Notes: a model not told the origin generated them from the letters alone. Positions 1 to 13,563 are shown, counted from the first letter of the stretch. The stretch is DNA of 64,000 bases from Apiotrichum sp. Y4204 (GCA_025531455.1 JAMYHL010000110.1:1-64000); one strand, 5' to 3'. Made by a program: numbers and translations.

Positions 1-3000
1 AACCGTCGATGATGATGGGAATTGCTAGTGTGTCCTGTTTCTGAGCACAAGAGGGAATCAGCCTATAATGCACGCCCGTATATTCCAGTGATCCAGTGGA
101 GAATCCGACATGGGTGAACTTCGGCGAGTTCCACGCCACTGACGTCCTGTAGTTGTTCTATTTTTCATTTATTACCGGTTCATCTTGTCTTTCCTGCCTG
201 CAGTTCCTGTTATCTACGGCTACCGATGTGGCCCGTTCATGAGACGGCCAGACCGTCATCCTATTCCACGGGCACTTCATATTTTAATTTTTAATTTTAT
301 TTTATTTTTTTTCCTTCGGTAATGAAGATTCTGGCCTAGTCTGTCAATTGATTGCATCCAATGCCCGTGCAACATGACGGAGCGCCACACTGTGTACCAA
401 GGGGCTCGAAGGCGTTCGAGGGCCATCTCGGCCTCCACTGATGAGATTTCAGCAATTTTCTGGGCAAGGGATTGCTCGTGCAGACGTATGTCTGTCCATG
501 CACAGGTGTCCCCTATGTCCGAAGTCCAGATCTTCATCAAGTCCATCGGCCATCGTTGGCCTTGTCAGATGATAGGGAAAAATTGGGTTGCATGGTTGGC
601 AGTAACCCACCCCGACTTGTGGTTGAACTGGATCATGCAATGGCCACCTGCACGCGTCAGGCGCGTCGATCCTTGTGTATTCTGCGCTTTTTACTGTCGG
701 TCAAGCCTCTCCCAGCCTGTGACTTTCCAGATCATAGATATCAGTGCTCACAAACTCCGCTTACTCTACCCTGGCGCGGCCCGCTGAATCCAGAGAGATT
801 GCCGCCCTCCAAAAGCCTCGTAGAGCGTGACAGTTGCCGACATACATCCACAAAGCCGGCCACCGCGGAGTACAATCACCACCTGGAACCCTTTCGGCAT
901 CTCGTTATTATTGCAGCTAACAGGTGACAATGTCACCCCAGTATCTTGCATCCCCCTCGGAATCTGGTAACAATGCTGATAGTCTTGGATGCCCCCCGAC
1001 TGACCATGCCGGTATCATGGAGCAACCATGACCCGACAATTGCAACTATTGCTGACCACTGCGGAGGGGCACTCAGAAAGGCTTTGTGGATCTGGACGAC
1101 GGTGAATGTTTGCATAGCCTCGAAGCCGTGAAAGCCGAACGCTACGACACTGGCCGCGTGAAGCGGAGCTCCCCAAGGCAGGATAACCCAGAGGCGTGTA
1201 TGTATCGTACATCTCGGCACACTGGTGGGTGCCTGTGCCGGTAGACAGGGCGTGCGGACCCCATCGAAGAGAGGAACGGCGAATTGAGTTACGGAAGCGA
1301 CCCCGTTCGGAATCGAATAACTGCATGCCCAAAGAAGCAGGTCAGGTAAAAAGCTCGCGATGTGCCTGACACCCAGCTGAACTCAGCTGGAATCGATGAC
1401 TGGATACCAATCAATGCTCCGCACTCCGCACTCCGCTCCGGCCGCCGCCCACTCCGCTACGCGCCGACGCCACCTTCTGTGCGTAAGAGAGCACACAGGC
1501 ACGGCCACACATTTTTGCGATTTCTAGAGCCCCATTGCAGCACCTCGCGCCCCGCACCCCCAAGCCTATCACCCAGAGGGCAATACTGTAGTATGTGCGC
1601 AACACCCAATTCTCCATGGAGACTTAGCTCAAACATCGCAACTTTACAAAGTATATACGCCATGGCTGAATGTTGGGCTGGACTTACATTACAATTATCA
1701 GAACTGTGTCTCATCGAGAGAACTGACTGACTCATTGAGAGAATTGAACTGCGATTGTCAGATCTCGGTCATGAACCATGAACGGTGGCCAGATTGCTCC
1801 CAGATTGCTTTCCATCCCTTTGATACCTGTCGGCAGGTGGGATTCAACTGCCTTCTTCATGGAATCCCACAACTGTTCCTCGTTGTTCACACCCAAGGAG
1901 CACACTCATGAATTCTTCCCACATTGACGAAATGGAGTGCCTCACTCACAGCCCGCACCCTCGAGCAGCTGTGCCCTGCTTTCTGCCGTGTCGTCCGCCA
2001 TAAGCACCTGTTCGGATGACGCGTTGAGGCCAGTCCACGCAGAGCCCCCGGACAGAAATTTGCTGACAGTGAGGCAGCGCCCGATGACATCCTGTCCAAA
2101 CTATAAACTCCACATCAACAGTGCCTGTGCGCCCGGCTGACCGACCACTGGTTGGATCGTGCGCGACAGAGAAATCCCCAGACCTAATCTTGGTTGATAG
2201 CTGTGCCCCCGGCACAGATTTATTTGATCTTGAAGCCTAAATCATGCCGAGAAGCTGACGTTTGGCCGATAGCGGTGGACCTGGGAACAGCGCGAAAGCA
2301 AACTTTAGAAGCAGAACCCGACCAAACACAGCTCAGCTCCGTGCCATAAACAAAGGGGATTTGTGGTCGCAAGGCAGTCACAAGGCGGCCACATGGGTTG
2401 GGCCTCCTCAACATGTAAGGTATTTACCAGAAACCGCAATACCTTGTTAGTTGATAACGGCAGACACGTTCGACCACGTTCACACGACTGCGACATTGGG
2501 TTCGATAGCGCCCGGTCGGGTCGCGATACACGGCAGACGGGGCAGATAAGAGTAGGACTACAATAACGATAGCCCTTGCCACAGGACTCCCTTCCCAGTT
2601 CCTCCTGCCAAGGAGATGCGCTGTCCTCTTTTCTTTCGAAGGGCAACCCGGCTCCGGGCTGTTACAACGTAAGAGGGGAACGACGCCTCCTTCCGTTCCG
2701 GGCAATATCACCCGATACCTTGGGAGAACTCACAACTCAAGTCTACATCCGCTTCGACGAGGTCCCAACCTCAGCATGATGTTACCCAAGCACCGTCCAA
2801 TGGAACGAGGATTCCACGGCTACACGCGTGTACACTCAACAACAATACGTTACCTCCATTCCTGTCTCCCTATCGTGACATGACTAAGGAAAATTCTGAA
2901 TGTAACGCAGGAAGAAGTCTCTCAGTCGACCCCACGACGCGTCCTGAAGCCCTCCTGCCTACAAGACCCGGAGACGCGCCTGAACAAATGCACCGCGCTG

Positions 3001-4569
3001 CGCAGGCCTAGGAACAGGAACAAATGTTTGTGGTTGGGCGGCCGATCCAACAGACGGCCGGTATCTTCGTTGCTGGGAACGCTGCCCATTTCCGCGGGTT
3101 CCTTGAGCGCACTGCATGTCTCCGCTCTACTCTCGTTGCTGAACATCAGGGCATTGGCGGCTCAACCTCTGTTCTGTGGCTTTTGGGTTACTCCATCTCG
3201 GCTTCCCGGCGACTTTGCAAGCCGTGGGGAGCCATCTACCGTTATCAGGTCCGCTTGATGTTACATCCGTTCCGATAGAGTGATGAGGAACGTAACTAGC
3301 CACCCAGGTCCGCGGATGGCGTCTGAACGCGACTGTGGACCTGTCTGTCGATTGTCACATAACCATACGACGCACATGAACTGACTCCTCTCTAAGTTGT
3401 CTGAGTGGAAAGTGCTGAGGCTGATTGTTCCGCCACCAAGCTCCCGAACAAAGCTTCGCGTCCCGGTCCTATATCAAACGATATTGCGGCCTCAACAGGC
3501 CGCCAGACACGATCTGCAGGCCCATGGCACCAGTTACGAGCGGTTTTGCCACTGACTGCAGGACGGTGCGGCATGCCATGTCAATGACGACGACCTTGGC
3601 GAACAATACAGACACGTCGCGTCATGCGTCCTCCCGTTCAAAAAGGCACAACCGCTATCGAGAAAGGCGGTGAAGCATCGCACGCGCTGGAGAGCACGAT
3701 GACTTCAACTCGCACTCGACCCGGGGAATAAAACGCTTTAGCCTTTTGGCATATCCACTACTGCTAGCACTGTCCATGAGAAAGCTTTGTTTGGTGGTGA
3801 GGAAGCTTTCCTCGGGCGGACGGGTTTTGGCTTCAGAGCTTCGGAACCGGACCAGGTGCCAGTTTGCGAAGGCAAGAGTTTCGGGCCCGACCGAGGTCAG
3901 CTGTTGCAGATACTGATCTAAAAATCTGTGGATCTTCGCGGGAAGGTGGGAAGGTGCCTTCTTCTCGGGTGGGGCGAGCTGGCCATCGTATCCGTATCCA
4001 TTATCAGGCTGCGCCGCCCGACCTCGAGATCCGCAACTTCAGAATCTGGCCACGCACTACGTGATGACTCCAACTCTATGTATGATTGACTTTTTAACAA
4101 TGGTGCCATAGCATCGCCGGACATTCCACGGGACTTCGCTTGGCCCAGATATCAGTGTCCGATGAGCCATGTGTACTCCGCTTGACAATAGCTGTCCCGT
4201 GTAACTGGGCGGGATGCCGTCGGATGCCGCAAGAGTGAGGAGGCACCCAGCTAGCAGGATGTGAGGCACCTCCCACAGCTTCATTCCATCCACCCACGTT
4301 CGTGAAGTACGGTGAAGGCAAAGTTGCAACTAAATGTGAAGGCGAGATTGCTTTTGATTGTGAAGCCAACTTCTGGCAGAGCGACAATGTCTATGTAGAC
4401 TCATCCTTTCACGGTGGCAGTCTAGAAACGGCGGTCCCCTATAGCGTTGCCATAAGATTGAGTGGTTATCGTCGGCGGTGAGATAGCATTAAGACAGCCA
4501 GTTGCAGAGATTACACAGAGATGATGCAGAGATGATGCATAGCGTGTGGTATGTAGGTCCTTCCTCCGT
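1..4569. other. Left-end stretch without recognisable genes
   Basis: About 4.5 kb in which no open frame resembles a protein family I know. Open frames are short (under about 150 codons), overlap on both strands, and do not join across plausible splice sites into anything recognisable. Base composition is ordinary for the window. It lies downstream of the MKT1 stop codon and may hold 3' UTR, long non-coding RNA or a decayed mobile element. I see no terminal repeats, no reverse transcriptase or transposase motif and no telomere-type repeat. Confidence 0.5.
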
Positions 4570-7219
4570 TCAGGGCCGCATGGGTTGCAGCCACTTGTCT
4601 GCCTTCTCGAACTGTTCGATGACATCCGGCTGGATGACCGTGTTGGCCACGGACGGGTCGGGCCCCTGCTCTTGGTTAAGAGTTCGGATTGCCACCATAA
4701 CCTATTCTGTCAGCGCCCAACACAGACTACTGAGAGCTTCAAAGTTCCGAACTCACCGAATCCCAAAACCGGAATCCGCGGTCCACTTCCTGCGTCGGGT
4801 TCTTAATCCCAGTAAATGTCTGCTCAACAAATTCCAGGGCGGTACGCTTGGCTAGCGGGACCTCTGGAGAGTTGGCGTTCTCTGCAGTGATCGTGTCACC
4901 AAAGTGGAAGATGGCAGCGTCCAAGTAGGTCTTCGCAAGAATTCCAAACCCAGTGTTGACATCGGATTGGAAGGGAAGGCCTAAGGGGGTGAGTAGAAGC
5001 TCATCAGAAAACGCGGGCTACGCACTAATGCACATGTCAAGATGGTCGTCACGCATACGCCGTGCGTCACCGGACAACAGGACGTGGACATTGATCGCTT
5101 CCAGGAGATGGCGGAGGGCCTTGCTGGTCGCCTTGACGAACGAGTTGAAAACCAGCAATTCGCGAGACAGAGGGCCGGCCCATTGTTCTGGCTGGGAGCA
5201 TGTCAGTATAACACAGGGTTCTGCTAGTTTCTCATTCTACTCACACGGAAGTTTAACGGAATGGCTGAAAGGACGCGCATAATGAGGAGAGTGTTGCTTT
5301 GGTCCTCGTCATCTCCAAAGCTGGGACCGCCCGACAGGACAGGGGCATTAGGACCACCAAAGCGGTGACCATGGACGACACCAGCACGCAGGAGCTCCAA
5401 CATAATGTAGATCGGCTCCTGCACCTTGTCGGTCACACGAGCATGGAGACAAGCCGCGTGGAACGCTTTGCCCATCGGAGTTTGGTGGTGGCTGGCATTG
5501 ACAAATCTGTGACGGTCAGACATGAATGACTCCTGCAAGGCTTACCCTCGAACGTCCAGGAAGCGCCAAAGGATGTTTGCCACGATCTCGTCCTTCTTCT
5601 CGAGCAACTTGGTTGCCTTCTCTTTCTTAGTCACAGTGATGGTTTCCTCCTTCTCCAAGGTCCCGATGCAAAGTTTCAGATCAATTGTTGAGGACTAGCG
5701 TTCGATTAGCAGTTGTTTGTTCCAAACCAACGTACATTCTGCCGACGAAGTTCATCACCAAGAACATGGTGGGGCACCATCCAAGTAGCGCACTTCTCTA
5801 CCAGTGACTGGGTCAACGGATCACCGACAGGGACAACGCTGCCCACTGGCGATGCGTATGGGGCGTCAAAGTAGTAATGAGCTGTCTGCGCGAAGATCAG
5901 CTGAAGTGTAAAGTTAGATACGTACAATCCGCTTCTGTCCCCAATGAGGGTTGAGTCCAGCTGTCAGGAGTGCCAACGTCGTGCACTTGGGCGAAGTCGG
6001 ACCTTCGGTGATAATGTCCTTAATGAATCGACGGTACTCCGGAGAATCGGCAAGGGGCTGGCGCTCGTCGATGAAACCAGATGTAAGGCAGCCAACTAGA
6101 CTGGCAGAAACCATACCTCTGCAAAGCAGGAAGTACACTTCATCGGGCAGGCGCGGTGAGAAGAGCTCGTCGAGATCCGCAGGAACATCAGCGGCAGTGA
6201 TATTGGCTCCTGGAGGGGGGACCACGAGAGGCAGGGGAATACAGGTGCCTTCTGTGGTGAGCACGAGTGCGTATTTAACAGCCAGGCGTGCCCGCATAAA
6301 TGCCTCTGTGTACCCGGTCCCCTTCATCTGAGGTGTGTCCCTCCAAGCCTGGCAGGTGGCAATACCAGTCTTGTACTGGCGGATCATGTCGATGGCATTC
6401 CGAATCGTGAAGCTCTCGACGATGGGCGGGAATGTACGAGAGAGTGAGCATCCGGAAAGCAAACAGAGGTCGAGGAACTGATCGGGAGTGAAGCCGAGGT
6501 CGGCGAGAACACGCTGCTTGTCCAGGAAGGTAAAGTTACCCGACCATTCAATCGATGTGATCACCTTGTCCACTGTCCACAGTAGACTCTCCGAGTCCGT
6601 CCACATGGCATGAATGTAGCCCTTAGGGTGCCGCAGCAGATAAGACAGTTGCGCCGGAGCAAGGTAAGGAGCAATAATATACTCGACAAACCGATGCTTG
6701 AACGCACGAAGAAGAAGTCGCACGACGTCCTGCGTCTCGACCCAGATTCCGCCGTTCACCTGCGTCAGGGCGATCACGGCACGGTCGACCTGTCCGTCCT
6801 CGTAGAATGACCATGCTTCGTTCTTGACGATGTTCTCCTTCTCCACAATCGCGTTTGGCCCCTTGGAGGGTGGACGGGATGCCAGAGGCAGACCAGAAAA
6901 GACGAAGACGGGCTTGATCCCGGCCTTATCAAGCTGCCGAAGATCGCTCTCGATTCTATTCGCGAGGGACAGCGGCAGGCCACCTGTCGAAGCGATCAAG
7001 GGCTCGCGCTGATCGGGATCCTGCAGCAGGGTGCGGACATAGTAGTTGACATCGATACCCAGTCGTGTGCCAGACAATGCGCTCAGCGGTGCTGTCTGAA
7101 GAAGCTTGCGTTCACGCAGGTAGACTGAAGGTGTTAACAGCTAGCCTCTGCTTGTCTCGTGGATGCTGATCGAATAGAAGGATGATCGAATACGCACCAT
7201 CGAGGTTTCTAACTGGCAT
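4570..7219 (-). CDS. MKT1: Mkt1-like post-transcriptional regulator (XPG-like nuclease fold)
   Basis: Spliced gene. Exon 1 is only 22 nt (7198-7219, starting MPVRNLDG); exon 2 (5926-7124) carries the XPG-N-like start (RERKLLQTAPLSAL, then GTRLGIDVNYYVRTLL) and the XPG-I-like region; exon 3 is 5736-5900, exon 4 5546-5694, and further exons run to a TGA at 4570-4572 after the ending KWLQPMRP. Phases of the first four exons agree. In yeast, Mkt1 acts with Pbp1 on ribosomes and P-bodies to control translation and stability of particular mRNAs (HO, mitochondrial-protein mRNAs). The XPG-like fold is thought not to act as a nuclease. Predicted length is near 800 residues, in line with the family. 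The family call rests on the N-terminal block and on the motif FVYDARFW-free C-terminal layout after GLNPHWGQKRI; exon borders in the last third (4570-5545) are less certain. Confidence 0.9.
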
Positions 7220-8536
7220 TTCGCGCAGTAAAACTGGCGTGGACAAGTGAATAAATGGAGCGGTGAGCAGTGCGTAACAAAGAACGTCCCTAAAGTTGAA
7301 GGCGACGTACGTCGGGGATGAGCGCGTGCAGCCGTTGGACGAGGTGGTGTCCACGGTGGGATTTCGACAGATAAGTGCCAAACGCGCGATTGCAACCCGT
7401 TAGCAGAGCGATGTGCGATGTGCACAATGACCGAAGTGCGGCTGCGAGAGTTGACGGAGGGGGGCAGCCGTGCGGGACGTCGGCTCACGCGTGTGCGTCC
7501 AAGGACAGAAGGTGCAATTGCGAATGGCCAGGCCGGATCGTGTCGTGTACACACACAGACACACAGCAGGTGTCAGGAATGGCAAGGACGGGGTGATCGA
7601 AGCTGATAAAGTAGGACGCGGTGTCGAAGGTGAAGGATGGATAGAATGTTGGATAGAGGAGAATGCCATTACGGAACAATCGCGGGAGGTCGTCGGGCGG
7701 GGGAGGGAGACGGAGACGAGAGGGGGCGGGGGCGCGACTTCGCATTCGGCCAGCCACGTCCACAATCCGGGGCCCAGTTGGGCCAAACTGCATCCGCACA
7801 GTAGTGTTCAAAAGTCTTGCACATACCGCACATACCGCATGCTCCCCCATGTTTTGCTCGTTGCGCTTCGGACGTTCGATCGATGCAACAAGTACAAGTT
7901 CCAATGCAATGCATCATGGATACAACGATACGTCCGACGCGAAGCGGCCATGACTTCTGTCCCGTTGCAACAATGCACACAGATGTACCATTCTGGCCTT
8001 TGCCCCATTGGCCATTAACCCATTGGCCTCGTCTGCTGCGCTCGGGCCTTGTGGCCGGTGTGGCTTCTTCGGTGCGGGAATGTGCGACAATCGACAGGCT
8101 GTACCAATTGACCAGGCTCTCCTCTCGAGCTCTTGTTACTTTGGGTGCGCATGGTTGCTGTGTTGTGACTCAAGACCGAGAACATGACCTGTGCAACTCC
8201 AAAGAGCTGGTCAAAACCATCAGAAGCCTCTCGATGCATCTTGTCTGTAACGCCCCTCAAAACACACACGTTGAGAGCTTCGGCGAGCAATTTCGATAAG
8301 AAGTGTCGCCTTGCTCTCATGTCATCCAATCTACGTGGCTTGATGATCTACTCCCTTGTCTGTCATCTATCTACAGTATGTCAACGATCGTAATAGCTCC
8401 TAGTGTACACTTCAGCTCCATGCACCTTGCACAGCTGACAGGGCCGCCTGGGGATGAAGAGGCGCATCTAAAGGTTGGTTGAAGAGTTGATGCTTAACAA
8501 CCTGTGCAGTCATGCCATTCTTAGCCTCGTTGGAAA
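7220..8536. other. Intergenic: MKT1 promoter and CSN5 3' flank
   Basis: No supported gene. The stretch separates the MKT1 start from the CSN5 stop, both on the minus strand. It contains a purine-rich tract on the plus strand around 7680-7735 and a CA/ACAC stretch around 7549-7565. Overlapping open frames on both strands here do not resemble proteins. Confidence 0.6.
8007..8026 (-). promoter_or_regulatory. Pair of CCAAT boxes upstream of MKT1
   Basis: Two ATTGG motifs at 8007-8011 and 8022-8026 read as CCAAT on the minus strand, the coding strand of MKT1, about 790-805 bp upstream of its ATG. CCAAT is the site of the fungal HAP/NF-Y complex. The distance is long for a fungal promoter, so a role is only possible. 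Confidence 0.3.
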
Positions 8537-9967
8537 TTAGGAGCCTTCAGCGTCAGCACGGAACTTGACCCCAGCTGAGACCCCATCCGACACATACCCA
8601 TCTTTCACAGGGCCAGTGAGAACGGTAGGACCCATCTCCACGCCATGGAAGTTGCCCTTACTGCCAGCAGGCTTCGACTCCTGATCATCCAAGCCAGCGG
8701 GCGGCTCAGGTTTCAATCTCAGCTCTGCAGATGAATCGCTGAGCTTCCCGCCGAGAGATGCAAGCTTCTTGTTCAGATCTTTGATCTGAGACGTAGAGTA
8801 CGCCCGGTTCTGTCAAACATTAGCACCTATAAACTACACGCGTGAATGTACGAACCGACAGAATGGCGCTCTGACTAAGAGTGGCGACCCAATACTTGTT
8901 CCACAGGATCTCGAGGAGTTTCTCGTCCGTCTGAGTCTTGTAGATCTCAATCTTGAGAGGATAGTACGAGCTTGCGTGCGCGCCAAAGTCCTCGATCTTG
9001 TCTGTAGGAATCGTCTGGTATTCCGACCTGGCTGCCGAACTGGGTGTGTAGCCCTGACTCATCAGCCAACTTGCCCGTACTCGTAACATACAGCAGGGTA
9101 CGTTCTGAAAGCGCCGATCTCGACCTTCCCCGCCGAGATAGTCCTATTCGGGTCGATCTACGGATTGTCAGCCTTACATCGACGACACAGACATCACATA
9201 CCACGATAGCAAGATACGGGTCTTGATGGTGCTGATTCTCCATCTGGGTATTCACGTCAATACCCGAAAGCCAACAGCCATAGCCGGGGTGCCTTTGGAT
9301 GTCAGCAAAGAAGGAACATTGGACTCACGAGTGGTACCAGCCGCGCAGCAGCTCGGTCTTCCCCGCCCTAGCGTTCGCGTCCTGAAACTGGACCATGTAC
9401 TCGTTCGCCTGCGCGTGTCAGACGCATATGAAGCTATGAGAAGGATGTGTACTCACTTCATTTCCCGCGTTCACACGGGTCTCGGTGCCTTGTACTGGCA
9501 GCGCGGCAACGTCCGTGATCCAGAATGTGTGGTCGCGAACTTTACCGTACATGACGCCCATGATCTCATATTGCCCGCCGGATCGAGCATGAATGGCCTG
9601 GGCCGGTCAGCTGCCGTCTATCTCTCCGTCGATGAACGCCCACACATACCATTTTGATAAGTGCGACGGCGGAGACCTTCACCTTCTGGAAGTAATGAGG
9701 ACTGTGAGTCAGTCGCGTTCACGAATTTTACCATTCCCTAATCCACGGCATGACTCACTCTGTGCTCCATGGCGCCTGCCTCTGGAGTTGGGTTTCGGCG
9801 TCGTTGTCATAGAGGAAAGACGAGTCGGCCGCGTTCAAAGACTGGCCAGGCGGTGCTGTGTGAGCCAACTGGACGGCGACAGGAGGAGAGCGGCAACAAA
9901 CCTTGATTTCATTGTTGATCTCGAACGTCCTTCGGGCCGCAGTTTCCATCCCGTCCATTGTTCCCAT
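8537..9967 (-). CDS. CSN5: COP9 signalosome subunit 5 (JAMM deneddylase)
   Basis: CSN5 (JAB1) is the zinc isopeptidase of the COP9 signalosome and removes Nedd8/Rub1 from cullins in SCF-type ubiquitin ligases. The complete JAMM motif [14 protein letters not shown] is present, with the two histidine codons on either side of an intron (TGG TAC CAC TC, intron, G CAC CCC). The upstream block [10 protein letters not shown] supplies the catalytic glutamate. Further family blocks are [17 protein letters not shown] near the start, [41 protein letters not shown] and [20 protein letters not shown]. The start is the first ATG of the N-terminal block (9965-9967); the stop TAA is at 8537-8539. About eight exons. 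All zinc and catalytic positions I can check are intact, so it should be active. Confidence 0.95.
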
Positions 9968-11072
9968 CTGGTCAACCGAGACAGCTCGAGAGCTGGTGGA
10001 AGTAAGATGTTATTAAAAGCTGACGGCAACAACAGGTGTCTTGGGAGTACCGATGAAGTGTACTCTGCGCCGTCGTCGTTGTGGCGGTTGACATCATCAG
10101 CAGATCACAATCATCATCACATCCAGCCAGCACACGACACGACACGACGGAATCAAAAGGACCCTTTCCCTATTACGTTATATTGTGGTCAGAATCACGT
10201 GATGTTGTTGTTCAGCTCGGGTTATACTCGGAAATTTAGTCTGTCACCACTGAGTTGTCATGACCGTGTTCATCCTTGTCATCATCAACACGAACGTCGT
10301 CGACATGCGCGACGACGAACCGTTGTCGACAAATGCTCCATCTGCCTAGCCTACATAGGCAGTATTGCCGTTCCAGGCATTCAGTTCAGGGTAGTTCAAC
10401 ATGTGACCTGTGAAGATACACGGCTCAGCTCATTTGAGCGTCGGTTGTGGCACAACCCTTCATGTCACTCTGGCCAGCCACATATGAGCCACTCGCGCCA
10501 CTCAGCGCGACAGAGTTGCCTTGCTGGCTCAGATACCGTCTTCTTATGACTGCTGAGGTGAAGCCATCTCTGAACAACGATTCAGAACATCGAACGGGAG
10601 CTTGTGGTTGACTATTGTATTTTTTGTCTTTCACTTGTTTGATTTCAATCTCTTCCTCAGTCTTTTATCATTCTCTTTGTTTGGTGTATTCTTGTTGATC
10701 TCGCCACTATTGGGCCTCCATTCCAGTCATGAAAGCGAGAAGAAGAAACGGGAAGCACACAGCTCACACCTCATGGCAAGATGTAATCTTCGCTGCGACC
10801 ATGATGTACTGTACTGACGCGGCCTTTGGACAGTGCGCCGAAAGAGCCATGGCAGCATGACAGCGAGACACTCCAAACAGTATGTAGATGTACATTACAA
10901 GAAAGGCCGGTGACTGCGAGTGCTACTCTCATTGTTACTGGTAAATGTGCATGCCTATGGGTATACAGGTATAATTGTTGTTGGGACTGGACACGGTCCA
11001 GTGATCTATCTAATTTTAAGATGTGGTCTGTAATGCTACTGCGATACTCTGTTCTTACAGTACAACCGGTTC
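9968..11072. other. Intergenic: CSN5 promoter and Stealth-gene 3' flank
   Basis: No gene supported. A short CACGA tandem lies at about 10132-10147 and a pyrimidine-rich plus-strand stretch at 10615-10700. The plus-strand open frame that covers part of this region (9593-10549) runs antisense to CSN5 and has no family resemblance. Confidence 0.6.
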
Positions 11073-13563
11073 TCACCGTTCCCAGAAGGCGGGCTCCGGC
11101 CAGCGTGACTCGAACCACTCATTCATCATCGCTTTCACTTGGTCGTACCCGGAAATAATGTCGTCGTTCAGGCCGAGGACCATAATATCGCGGTTATCGT
11201 TCAATTTGTTAAAAATGGTTTCAGCTTGACTTGGATATTTAAGCTGAGAAAAGTCTGTAACAGACTTGGCTGCGTCGGTCAGTACACCGCAAATGACAAC
11301 CAAACTTACCAGACACGTAGAGGTATCGTGAAAGCAGGTACATGCAATATTCGCGCAGGTTGACTGTCTGTCCAGGCAGCGCTGTGTTCTCGATGACAGC
11401 GGCCAAAGAGAAGTCGGCCTCCTGCCAAGTTGAAGTCAGAGGCAAGTGGGGAGGGGAAATGAACTGTGGCGAAATGCTGGAGAATGGGTTGCTAAATGTT
11501 GCCTTATCGGACGGGAAGACGGCCGAAAGGCCCAACGGACCAGAGGCTGTTACGAGAGCCATAATCACTGGAAAACGTCAGCTAGACCCTTCGAGTGGGA
11601 TAAACGTTTGAACTCACGGCAGTCGCCACACTGAGGCTTCTCGAACGTCAAGTGCTTGAACATCTCATCTGCTGGTACAGAGACAGACTCAGTCCAGAAG
11701 GAGCCAAAGCAGGCATCGAGATCGAGGACACAGACATCATTCGCTTCCGGGTCTTCGACTTTCAAAAGTGGGGGTAGGTGTCCATCCATCGAGGCTGTCG
11801 ATCAGCAAATGTGAAGCGCTGGGGCACTCACAGAACAAGTAGTCCGTGGACTTCGGTGCGCCATACCCAGCTTGGCCAAACACCTCTTGGACTCGATCAT
11901 TCCTCATTGTCCAGCGTTCCCCGCGGTGGACTTCCATCTGAGCAATATCCGTGTCGTCCTCAGTCAATCCGAATAGGTCCCTGATAGCCTGCCGGGACTC
12001 GTCGTCCCACATCCCCTTCGCGGAACCCAGATTGGCAACAGCCCACGTCCACAGAAGAGCCTCACGCCATCGTTCAACCTTCGAGTCAGCAACCGATTTG
12101 ACATTTTACTCACGCGAAGCATTGTCAACAGCCACTGAATTTGGATATCGCCAGCACCAATGGTGGTCTCGCGGAAGTTGCGTGTGCTGCTCGTCAAGAG
12201 AGGGCTCTTGAACATTATGCTAGCTTCATGGTGCAGATTTCGGGTGATAACCTTCGGAGTATGTGCAAAGTAAGGGCGCAATCGCTTGGGATAGCGGTGC
12301 GAAAGCAACCAGTTGGCATGGTATAGACCGCCATTCTCGCCGGATTCGGTAAGGAGTTTGGGGTCGATCACTGCCTTGACCTGCTGATCGTACTTGAGTT
12401 GTAAGCCAGAGATCCCGGGACAAGGGCATTGAAGCAAAACACTTACTCGTGGATCAAGTCGTAGGACATTGCCGTAGAATGGGGAGTGAAAATCGGATAC
12501 GGAGAGCTCACGCAGCATGAAAAAATCATCATTGAGCGCAACCGAGATATCGGCAAGGCCAGGGAGCCATCCAATCCGACTCTCGATAGCCATCGAGTTG
12601 TAGGTTGGGAGGGCCGCTTTGCGCCATAAGCCATTCCGCCACTTTAGCTGCAGGGGATCGTCATTCTCAGCTGTCGGAAGATGAAAGATCTCGGAGTGAG
12701 ACGCGTATCGGAAGGCGGGTGTGTTGTTTCCTCGGAGGCCCTCTTGACTGGCGTGCACGGCCGAGAAGTTGAGCCAACGAGGCGTCTGCACAATTCGCCA
12801 GTTGTCCTCCAGATGCTGCTCCACGCCCAAAGAGACACCGTTCGTGTCCATGGGACCATCGCCAAATTCGCTTTCCAACAATGGTAATGTCGACTCGGGA
12901 AGAAGGTCAAGATCTGTTGTGCCATTGAAGGCATAGTCGTAAAGGATAAGATGAAGTGTACCCAGATGTCCCTCCAGAGCCTTGGCCACCGAGCGCATGG
13001 AGTACTTGAGCTCGTTTTGCTCACTGCCACTCGTTAGTATCTGCCACGGCGCTGGTCCGAAGAACATACCGGAAGTGCTTTGCAGGGGAGTAGATACCCA
13101 ATTCCTTGCTTCGAGTCGACATCTCCTTGTACCAGCGCTCGTCGGTCCCATTCACCCACAGCCAAGTGGCATCGAGAGTGTCCTCCGCTCCAAGTTCCTC
13201 TCTACTGCAGGAGAGCTCGCCATAGATGAACCAACTCTCGAGACACGGTTTTGGCAGGAACCGTGTTGGCCGTAAAACAGGGAAGGGTACCTCGGGATCT
13301 GGCAAGGGCCGAAATGGTCGATACCAGGGATTCACCGAATCGCGACCATCCTCACCCTCTCGCGGGGGCGGAACAGGAAACTGTCCTTCGAGAAAGGTTG
13401 CAGCCCCGCTGCTGCCAATCGTCCCCTGCTGCTGTGGGTTCCATGCTGGGACCGCGCGAGGGTAACCGCGGAGATAGCTGTGTACAAGCCACAAACAGAC
13501 CAACCACAGGAGGACGGGCGCCAGGATCCGCGGGGTGAGAAAGTTGCGGCCGCCGACTGCCAT
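11073..13563 (-). CDS. XPT1: Stealth-family sugar-phosphotransferase, Xpt1/GNPTAB-like
   Basis: Type II Golgi-type membrane enzyme. A short cytoplasmic start ([12 protein letters not shown]) is followed by one membrane segment (about residues 13-32, rich in L, V and W). The four Stealth regions appear in order: CR1 [14 protein letters not shown], which carries the WVNG form seen in GNPTAB; CR2 with [10 protein letters not shown] and [14 protein letters not shown]3 with [16 protein letters not shown]4 near the C-terminus with VLGLNDDI. Family members move a sugar-1-phosphate from a nucleotide sugar onto glycans; Cryptococcus Xpt1 transfers xylose-phosphate to mannose on O-glycans, and human GNPTAB makes mannose-6-phosphate. 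Start ATG at 13561-13563, stop TGA at 11073-11075; exons at least five, the last joined after the motif [10 protein letters not shown]. The substrate cannot be read from the sequence; Xpt1-type xylosylphosphate transfer is the inference for this lineage. Confidence 0.88.

Noticed and set aside
9593..10549. Plus-strand open frame of 318 codons
   Set aside because: Overlaps the start of CSN5 in antisense and continues into its promoter; no domain or sensible composition.
11098..11120. Word resembling a tRNA B-box (GGTTCGAGTC on the minus strand)
   Set aside because: It is inside the last exon of the Stealth gene (coding EWFESR) and no A-box or cloverleaf surrounds it.
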